A DNA stretch of 64,000 nucleotides from positions 124,001 to 188,000 of the forward strand of contig JALMQS010000900.1 of assembly GCA_024734495.1 (NCBI GenBank), read 5' to 3'. The stretch comes from Forficula auricularia (Eukaryota; Arthropoda; Insecta; Dermaptera; Forficulidae). The position numbers and the translations under genes were made by a program. The notes below the pieces were generated by a model. That model searched no databases and was not told where the DNA came from. It was given only the letters and a program-made list of their open reading frames with translations. This document shows, in pieces, positions 56,467 through 64,000 of this stretch; the first letter of the stretch is position 1; every line of letters begins with the position of its first letter.

Positions 56467-57300
56467 ATAAGAATTGCTCATTTAATAAGATAAGATAAGA
56501 TAATTATTTATTGAACACGAATAAATAATTATAATTAATTATTTTACTAAAATTTCAACTCTAAATCAAATCAATCGCAAAAATAAAATCTTCAATAGTT
56601 TCATTACTCATTGTATTTATTTATATTTTTGTATTTAATGCTGTAGCTCCTGAGGAAGGCTCAAATTAAGAAAAATGATTAAAACTATTGTAAACAACAA
56701 AACAACCCTCTCAAATGGATCCTGAAATGTTGGAATTTCATTGTATAAAAATATAGGTAAGTTTACATTAAATAAAATGTAATTAGAAATTTATTAAAAA
56801 ATTAATTAAACACTTTGAACAGATACAAAATAACATCCGGGGCTTATTTATAACAGCATTCCGGGGAGCGATTCTCGTTGCCCTGTTAAAAGTTTTTAAT
56901 TCTGTTTATGCTCCAGAGAAAGTTCTTTAATGTTTTAAGGAATTATAGTGTTTATATTGCATAAGAAAGGTAATGTTAATTGGGTGTAATTAAAGAGATT
57001 TTACCTTTAGCTTTCAGGATGAAAAGAAAAAAAAGGAAATTTCTCATTTTTGAAAATATTTTTATTAAGCGCCTAATGTGTTAATTATATTTTGTATATT
57101 CCAGTCAAACTAATTTCCTTGTGAACAACAAAAAAATGAGACTATTTACCAGTTTTGTTTTATGATGGGGCTAACAGTACGTTGAAAATATTTTGTTTTG
57201 CCGAGACTAGCAGAGTTGCTGATTTATAAAGAGAAATCTTCACGCAAATAAACATATATGTACATATATTTAATGAATAAAAGTGTGTATTATAATTTAT
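56467..57300. other. Stretch without recognised gene
   Basis: The word gtagctcctgaggaaggctc at 56644 resembles a decayed Penelope tail. No gene is supported. Confidence 0.4.
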
Positions 57301-57302
57301 TT

Positions 57303-57440
57303 GCTAGAGACTATAGTTTCTGAGATTTGACCTTCATCACCACTCTTTTAATTAGAAATGTTTTATTTGTTATTTTTTATCGGTTCATTTACCCGATTGA
57401 ACATTCGTTTTTGTTGTAATAGCAAGCTGGTCACATAACA
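57303..57440 (-). repeat. Decayed Penelope-type tail
   Basis: It keeps gaaactatagtctct and the stem-II remnant but has gtgatga in place of ctgatga. A probable inverted mate is split between 58310-58400 and 58935-58960, with MITEs inserted between. Confidence 0.5.
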
Positions 57441-57887
57441 CAGTGGTTCTTAACCTAAGGGTCGTGACCCAAAATTCGGTTGCAAAGCACTATTCTTTGA
57501 GTGGCTCAGAATCGTTACTCAAATATTTTATTATATTTATTTTCAATAAGCTTAAAATTTTAGCAATTTTTAAGGAAACTAGGCAAGATTAATTTAATTA
57601 TAAAGGGATTTTAGTAGAATTTACTTGCCAGGGTAAGCGGATATAACAAACAAGATTCAGATTATTATTGGCCAATAATAAATATTTCCACATAAAGGAA
57701 GATTTGAATATTCTTTGTATAAAAAAGCCTTATATCCGCTTACCTTGGCAAGTAAACTCTGTTAAAATTCCTTTATATTAAAATCTTAGTATGATATAAA
57801 AAATGGTAATTAAAAAAATTGGCATTTTTTGTGTCGCGACATGAACATATTTCTCAAATTTGGGTCGCAAGTTTAAGGACATACTAG
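57441..57887. mobile_element. hAT-type MITE containing a smaller MITE
   Basis: The left end cagtggttcttaacctaagg and right region gtcgcgacatgaacatattt match the element at 8028-8390. The right terminus is worn. It is interrupted by the element at 57601-57778. Confidence 0.7.
57601..57778. mobile_element. Small palindromic MITE nested in the hAT MITE
   Basis: Arms of about 47 bp: aaagggattttagtagaatt...gccagggtaagcggatat, and the reverse complement atatccgcttaccttggcaa...aaattccttta. About 178 bp, superfamily unknown. Confidence 0.75.
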
Positions 57888-58018
57888 TACATCCATTCGG
57901 GTATTTACAGGGCCGCTCCGACTATAGGGCGAATGTGTGCAAAACACACGGGCGGCCAAGTCAAAGGGTGGCAAAACAGCTAGACTGACACTTGACTAAC
58001 CATCCCTCTTGAGTCTAA

Positions 58019-58215
58019 GGGCCAGTTGTATGTCAGTTAGTACTCTTTTTAAACGTTGACAAAGGGTAAAAGGTTAGAATTCACCTTGTGCCCGGCGGGA
58101 TGACCAGTCAGATGACAGGCACATTCATCCCTGACAAAGGGCACAACGTGAATTCTAACTTTTTACCCTCTGTCAATGTTTAAAAAGAGTTTACCAACCG
58201 ACATACAACTGGCCC
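58019..58215. mobile_element. PIF/Harbinger-like MITE with TAA target duplication
   Basis: The left end gggccagttgtatgtcagtt and right end gacatacaactggccc are flanked by taa on both sides (58016-58018 and 58216-58218). Arms of about 85 bp share tttttaaacgttgacaaagg. 197 bp, no coding sequence. It splits the duplicated segment that is whole at 54155-54260. Confidence 0.8.
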
Positions 58216-58571
58216 TAACTGAGTGATTCTCAACCTTTTTAAAGCTGCCGCTCCCCAAGGGGCGGAAAATTTTAGTTTGCAAACGGGCGGCCGAATGGCT
58301 TGGGGCAGCCCTGGCTATTTGAATACATGAGAAATAATAACAGATAAAATATTTCTAATTAAAAAGATTATTCGAAACCATAGTCTTCTTCAAGTGACAT
58401 ACTCGATTCCGGAGCGTCGGCAATTACTATGGATAGTAGGTTTCCTCTCGATTGTAATTTTCCTGGGGAAATTTTTCACAAGAATGGTTTCCCCATTGCT
58501 TTCCCCTGAAGGGATCAGATTATAGCCGGGCTTGAACCCTAAATAGCTTTATTAGAAGGCATGCTCTATAA

Positions 58572-58910
58572 CAGCGGTCGGAGAACCGGGGTAAATTACC
58601 CCAAATGGGGTAACAATGAGACTTTTGGGGGTAATAAGGACATTTTTTAAATTGCGATCACGTCAAAAAGTCCTAATTTTAGCGAAAATGAAACAACGGC
58701 ATTTTTCTAAAACGTAAAAGCATTTGAATTATGTTAATGTTTATCATTTTTATTTATTTACAAATAGTTTTCATGTAAATTCCAATTAATTCAATAAATA
58801 ATAAATAATATACATTTACCTTGCTTTTATTGCTTTTTAGAATGTAGGGGTAACAGGGACCTACGCAAAAATATTTTGGGGTAATGGCTAAAAAAGTTCC
58901 CCGACCTCTG
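58572..58910. mobile_element. hAT-type MITE with perfect 8-bp target duplication
   Basis: The left end cagcggtcgg-agaacc and right end ggttccccgacctctg (worn) are imperfect inverted repeats. Both sides are flanked by ctctataa (58564-58571 and 58911-58918), a perfect 8-bp duplication. Inner words such as ggggtaaattacc and ttttggggtaatgg are typical of this MITE type. 339 bp, non-coding. Confidence 0.9.
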
Positions 58911-59007
58911 CTCTATAACCCCTCTGCCAACCTGACTCCCAAACTATAGTTTCTAACAAATAAATTATATATATATATATATTTCTTCTTCTTCTTATAT
59001 ATATGTT

Positions 59008-59048
59008 TCAGTAAAAACCCGTTTTTAATAAGAACGGGTTTTTACACG
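59008..59048. repeat. Short hairpin
   Basis: The sequence taaaaacccgtttttaataa followed by gaacgggttttta forms a 13-bp stem with a small loop. It lies just outside the outer hAT copy. Function unknown. Confidence 0.7.
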
Positions 59049-59625
59049 TTAAAACGCGTTTCACTGAATCAGGGGCGTGCTGGCTGGCACGGGGCGGCCC
59101 TGGATATGCGACACAATTTCAGCCCACTTATTTTTTTTTTAATTTGTTAATAATGCTTATTTATTCATTTCATGAAATACCACAGAAACAGTATTGTTGT
59201 TTGTAAACTAGTCGTTAAAAGAAAATCTGTGTTTTGAAAATATCAGACGAAAGATTATTTCAATTAGATGCTATGTATAGGCGGGCGATTCTATAATCAA
59301 AATTTAATAATCAACATTGAGCAAACGTGTTATTTAATAGCGACAGGGGTCTATTATTGAAAAAATACAAAAATTTAATATATCTTATATATTTTTTTAA
59401 TATACATTTACAGGTTTTTTCATTAAGAGCGGTCGAACTTTAAAATAAAATAAAAAAAACCTCTTTAAGTGATATTGCCACAATTTTTATTTTATTTTAA
59501 AGAATATTCGATGACATTATGTTTGGAATATAATTTCAGCCAAATGGCCGCCGCGACTCCGTGTAGGTGGTCTATCCTGGTGGACCAATTTCGGATGACA
59601 TCTTAGCATACACATATAATAAGAG

Positions 59626-61794
59626 CAGGGGCGTGCTGGCCCGCCGGGACACCGGGCAAATGCCCGGTGGGCCGCTGCCCGCCACATTAAAAATTAAGAA
59701 TATTTTAAAAGAACAGGATCGTTGACGCCGATTCATTTTCAAGGACCACTTGCCTATTCGATGATTATAGCAAAAACCTTCCTTTTAGTTTTAAAGTTCC
59801 TCTCCTTCGTAATTCATGGCCTTCCGTCTCCATCTCGATCACTTGCGAGAGCCCTTTGGTTCTCCTTTTTATCTATTCCTTTATTTTTCGCCCGTGGTCC
59901 TGCTATATTCGGTGATATTGTCAGTTGCCAAAAACAATTGGTAACATCTGCAAACAGTCAGTTGCAAAATATTCAACGGAATTTTATGTAATAAAAATTG
60001 CAGCAGATAATTTGAACAATTTTCTCTAAAAGACTTAGATATAGAAGCACAATATCAACTACCTACTAAAAGAAAACGAATTGTTAAAAGAATGGTTGGC
60101 GAATTAATCCCTGATCAGCCAATTGACGATGCCATTGCGAGATTTGAAGTGGAAGTATACAATGCAATTATGGACACCATTGTAGAAAGCATGAACACCC
60201 GATTTGATAAAAACAAGGACTTATACTTTGATCTGTCATTTTTATCTCCAGCTGCTTTTCCTTCAATAAAAAATGGGAAGCTGCCAGATGTTGCATTTCA
60301 TGTTCTTTCTAACAAATTAGTGAAGATTGATCCAAATATTACAATAGATCTTCTGCAAAAAGAGTTAATACGTTTTGCGCATAGCTGGGAAAACTTGAAG
60401 AAATCTGCCGAAGAAGAAGCTGTGTATTTTAAAGAAGAAGACTACCGATAGTGACTCAGACTCCGACTCAAGTGACGAAAGATCTGAAATTAAAAATCCG
60501 AACCAGGAACAACTGAAATAAAGTGCAAGAACTGCAGAGAATGCGTCATTTGCTGCTTTAAATTTCTCATGCAATACAATTTGTATATCAAAGCATACAA
60601 ACATTTAACTGTGGCGTATAAATATCTTTTAACCCTTCCCGTAACACAAGTGTCATGTGAGAGATCATTTTCAGTCCTAAAGTTTATAAAAAATAGGTTA
60701 AGAAATTCTTTATCTGATGAACATTTGGAAGCTTTTATTTTGATGTCTGTTGAAAAAATTTTTTTGACTGTATTAGACAGTGATGAGATTAAATAAATTT
60801 TTTATAATTTTTCTAACTGATATAACAAAGAATAATTGACCTATCAATGAGAAGTGTTTTGGCCGCGCTTTATTTGAAAAAGATATTTTATCACAAGACT
60901 ATTGCGGATTATGCTATTAAAGTCTGTGGAGTCTTAAATCTGGACCAGGAGTGATGAGATTATTGACAAAGTGGCCAAACAAAGTGAATTATTACGAAAG
61001 CATCTATCACGAGACGTCCTGTGTTAATGTAAACAGAGGCGTATTTTCAGGGGGTACATGGGGTCTGGATCCCCCCCCCCCCAAAGCTCTAATAATTTTT
61101 TATTTGTTATTTGAAATATATAAATATATGGTAGGTAATATCGTATTTTATTATTATATTTTTCCACTTTTTAATTACTCTTATTATATGTTTATGCTAA
61201 GATGTCATCCGAAATTGGTCCACCAGGATTCACCACCTACACAGAGTCGCGGCGGCCATTTGGGTGAAATTATATTCCAAACATAATGTCATCGAATATT
61301 CTTTAAAATAAAATAAAAATTGTGGCAATATCACTTAAAGAGGTTTTTTTTTTTTTATTTTATTTTAAAGTTCGACCGCTCTTAATGAAAAAACCTGTAT
61401 AATGTATATTAAAAAAATATATAAGATAGGTATATTAAATTTTTGTATTTTTTCAATAATAAATAAGCCACTGAATGTAAGTAAAATTTACCTACTGTGT
61501 TAGATCTTACATAGATTTATGTCGCTATTAAATAACACGTTTGCTCAATGTTGATTATTAAATTTTGATTATAGAATCGCCCGCCTATACATAGCATCTA
61601 ATTGAAATAATCTTTCGTCTGATATTTTCAAAACACAGATTTTCTTTTAACGACTAGTTTACAAACACCAATACTGTTTCAGTGGTATTTCATGAAATGA
61701 ATAAATAAGCATTATTAACAAATTAAAAAAAAATAAGTGGGCTGAAATTGTGTCGCCTATCCAGGGCCGCCCCGTGCCAGCCAGCACGCCCCTG
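59626..61794 (+). mobile_element. Inner hAT element (2,169 bp)
   Basis: Begins caggggcgtgctggcccgcc and ends ggccccgtgccagccagcac...cccctg, with a perfect 8-bp duplication aataagag on both sides (59618-59625 and 61795-61802). The left end is rich in ccgggca/tgcccgg hairpins. It contains a frameshifted transposase gene (60011-60796) and a non-coding right third. A pre-transposase stretch at 59700-59990 is GC-richer, but no single frame is intact. Confidence 0.85.
60011..60796 (+). pseudogene. hAT transposase (ZMYM1-like group), frameshifted
   Basis: The coding trace begins before the ATG at 60092, with KDLDIEAQYQLPTKRKRIVK leading into RMVGELIPD. The first piece continues FEVEVYNAIMDTIVESMNTR, LYFDLSFLSPAAFP, to a stop at 60451. 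The second, in a different frame, reads CKNCRECVICCFKFLM, then AYKYLLTLPVTQVSCERSFS, VLKFIKNRLRNSLSDEHLEA and FILMSVEK, ending at 60796. LPVTQVSCERSFSxLKxIKxRLR is the hAT C-terminal dimerisation and catalytic-end signature. The N-terminal zinc finger and the first catalytic part are absent or degenerate. At least two frame changes are needed, so this copy is inactive. Confidence 0.85.
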
Positions 61795-62265
61795 AATAAG
61801 AGTAATTAAAAAAGTGGAAAAATATAATAATAAAATACAATATTACCTACCATAAATTTATATATTTCAAATAACAAATAAAAAATTCTTAGAGCTTTGG
61901 GGGGGGGGGGGATCCAGACATTGTAAAAGACCTTCCACCCCCCTCCTGTTTTTTGCAACTGACAATATCACCGAATATAGCAGGACCACCGGCGAAAAAT
62001 AAAGGAATAGATAAAAAGGAGAACCAAAGGGCTCTCGCAAGTGATCGAGATGGAGACGGAAGGCCATGAATTACGAAGGAGAGGAACTTTAAAACTAAAA
62101 GGAAGGTTTTTGCTATAATCATCGAATAGGCAAGTGGTCCTTAAAAATGAATCGGCGTCAACGATCTTGTTCATTTAAAATATTCTTAATTTTTAATGTG
62201 GCGGGCAGCGGCCCACCGGGCATTTGCCCGGTGTCCCGGCGGGCCAGCACGCCCCTGTACTGAAT

Positions 62266-62520
62266 ACCTTTGTGGCAACTAGTGTTTACTGATGTTGGTT
62301 GAGTTTGGTTCAAAGGTCTAGAATAGACATGTTCAAACTTTTTTCGAAGGTGGGCCATATTTTTATTAATAAACACCTCGCGGGCCAAATGTTGAATATA
62401 TTTAATGAAAATTTGAAATAACAACACACATTGTAGTTGAACAAATATTGCTATATAGATATATTAAAGGTATACAAAAAAATGTAATAATCTTATAATG
62501 TAAAAAACTTTCTTTAACTT
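62266..62520. other. Possible hAT-type MITE fragment
   Basis: The stretch tagacatgttcaaacttttt, then cgaaggtgggccatattttt, cgcgggccaaatg resembles 'gggccatatt' type hAT MITEs, but no partner terminus is seen. The 89-residue minus-strand frame is not a gene. Confidence 0.35.
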
Positions 62521-62522
62521 TT

Positions 62523-63330
62523 TAACCGACTTCAAAAAAGGAGGAGGTTCTCTATTCGATTGAATTTTTTTTTTTTTTTTTTTTTGTGCCTATGTTACCT
62601 CATATCTCCGCCAATTGTCAACCGATTTTGAAAATTTTTTTTGCATTGGGTCCAGTCTAGCTTCCGATTGGTCCCATTTTTTTTTCGATTTTTTTCCATA
62701 GGTATTAGACCTTTTTTATTAGGTTTGTTTAGACCTAACCTCTTTGTTTATGAACCGATTTCGATGGTTCTTTTTTTATCCGAAAGGGGGTGTCTTAGGG
62801 ATGGTGTCATATTAATTTGGTCAAGTTCTGATGATATAATCACTATTAATGACATCACTAAAAAGAGAAAAATAAAAATAATTTTTAAGAAAAAAATAAA
62901 AACCGACTTCAAAAAATTAAATGCAACAAATATAAAAATACACTAAAAGGTATAAAATAATTATTATCTTATTTAGTTACAACTAAACGACGAAATATTA
63001 ACACGAAATTACTTTTTGAAGTTGGTGCCAAACATATACCTTTTATGAATCGCACTCGACGGATCTTACTTAGTACGTTTGGCGGGTACGCTCGCTTATA
63101 GGTATAGTTTGTTTGGCACCGACTTTAAAAAGTAATTTCGTGTTAATATTTCGTCGTTTAGTTGTAACTAAATAAGATAATAATTATTTTATACCTTTTA
63201 GTGTATTTTATTTGTTGCATTTAATTTTTTGAAGTCGGTTTTTATTTTTTCTTAAAAATTATTTTTATATTTGTTGCTTTTAATTTTTTTGAAGTCGGTT
63301 TTATTTTTTTTTTTAATTATTTTTATTAGG
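62523..63330. mobile_element. Foldback element, copy 2 (ccgacttcaaaaa type)
   Basis: Nearly identical to 21268-22012: aaccgacttcaaaaaaggag, T-run, tgcctatgttacctcatatc, gggatggtgtcatattaatt, then a hairpin with arms at about 62901-63040 and 63110-63245. It extends some 85 bp further, with a second tttgaagtcggtttta end at 63289. The 101-residue frame 62641-62946 is not considered a gene. Confidence 0.75.
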
Positions 63331-64000
63331 AGATTTTTGTACCTGTTGGCGTTTATAAATGGTTTAACTTGTAATTATGAAAAAATCTAAATTGCCTCAT
63401 TCTCTCCTTATAATTGACAAATGAGAACGAATTTGATATCCCAAATATATTGGGCATTATAATAAGATACGAAACTCTTGGTATGCTTTCGATTTCTCGC
63501 ATTTATTCATCTTATTTTTTTGTTATATAGAAAAGACAAGGATAAAATCATCATGTGTGATGTTATCAGGGAAAGGGCCCTTATCTTCATCTACCAGTTT
63601 TTTCAGGAATGGCAAAAATGTGAGTTAAATGTGAGTATAATTTTTTATTACATATTTGAATTCAGCAACAAATTTTCATTCGGAATAGAATAATAGCGAG
63701 GATAAAAAATGGAAGAAATTTCCTATTCTTGTCTGCTTAAAAATAGTAAAAATTTAAACGGCTATAACTCAAAACTTGAACTTTTGAACCGAACCTTAAA
63801 AACACATAAAAAGTTTTATTTTAAACTAAATTGTTTGAATTTTTTCGTAAAGAGCTGATTAGATTTTCAATATTCTAACTTCAGGACTATTAGAATAATG
63901 CAGAAAATATGGTATCTTCTTTCCAACGGTTGTAGGTAAATAGCTGAAATATTTGGAGAGATATGTTGTATTAATATGCATCTTTATGCTAGCTTCAAAT
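63331..64000. other. Stretch without recognised gene
   Basis: A 71-residue plus-strand frame (63478-63693) includes YRKDKDKIIMCDVIRERALI but matches no family I recognise. No repeat partner was identified. The window ends here. Confidence 0.35.

Larger units (their letters stand above)
59070..62257 (-). mobile_element. Outer hAT copy, interrupted by a copy of the same family
   Basis: The outer copy starts caggggcgtgctggctggca (59070) and ends ggcgggccagcacgcccctg (62257). It is flanked by cactgaat (59062-59069) and tactgaat (62258-62265). Its own sequence is 59070-59625 plus 61803-62257, about 1 kb, an internally deleted derivative. It lies in the opposite orientation to the inner copy, so its left end equals the right end of the inner copy and vice versa. 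The open frames in 61867-62427 are remnants within it and its flank. Confidence 0.85.

Noticed and set aside
59722..59991. 89-residue ORF in the inner hAT element, also mirrored at 61889-62122
   Set aside because: It is hydrophobic and has no hAT domain; the mirrored copy is the inverted end of the outer element, so it is element sequence rather than a separate gene.

Overview
The window is AT-rich, gene-poor eukaryotic DNA, almost certainly from an animal and most likely an arthropod (perhaps an insect). That reading rests on the mixture of mobile elements: hAT, mariner, piggyBac-like (TTAA) and PIF/Harbinger-like MITEs, Helitron/DINE-like elements, CR1/Jockey-like and R2-clade LINEs, Penelope-like elements and tRNA-derived SINEs. 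There is no operon structure, no ribosome-binding sites, no rRNA and no intact tRNA gene. The species cannot be named from the sequence alone.

Only one open reading frame looks like an intact protein-coding gene: a 193-residue RING-H2 (E3 ubiquitin ligase type) protein at 48085-48666 (+), apparently without introns. All other recognisable coding sequence is broken transposon protein: an R2-clade restriction-like endonuclease domain (6586-6882) and an R2-type RT fragment (about 42170-42300), Penelope RT and GIY-YIG endonuclease pieces (20840-22345), a Jockey-type LINE C-terminus (23064-23339), three CR1/Jockey-superfamily LINE tails (29466-30411, 37240-37941, 44020-44830), two hAT transposases (28860-29210 and 60011-60796) and a D34D mariner transposase (53552-54180).

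Layout. 1-5000: Helitron pieces, short palindromic MITEs and a 0.4 kb palindrome. 5985-7890: R2-like fragments embedded in Helitron-like repeat, then a LINE tail. 7900-13850: repeat family W (ends in ggataaagta), a hAT MITE, an inverted Helitron-like pair carrying tRNA-like heads, a G-rich 243-bp tandem repeat and a Harbinger-like MITE. 14600-20160: foldback sequences with decayed hammerhead-like motifs, and the first TTAA MITEs. 20320-22985: a Penelope-like element with inverted tails, interrupted by a foldback element. 23000-28700: LINE end, family W, one interrupted MITE and a Helitron fragment. 28742-30691: a hAT element with 8-bp target duplications, invaded by a LINE. 31080-34910: SINEs and a nested TTAA MITE. 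38083-51590: two Helitrons in opposite orientation flank about 10 kb containing MITEs, LINEs and the RING gene. 51600-58930: inverted family-W copies, mariner, Helitron-like DNA and MITEs. 59070-62257: one hAT copy inserted into another copy of its own family. 62523-63330: a second copy of the foldback element.

The strongest unusual signals are hammerhead-ribozyme-like motifs with compensatory stem changes in the Penelope-type tails, the self-nested hAT pair with two sets of target-site duplications, and R2-clade fragments twice found beside the same Helitron-like flank. The genes do not form a pathway; the window is a layered record of transposition around one candidate host gene. All family assignments come from reading motifs by eye, with no database search.
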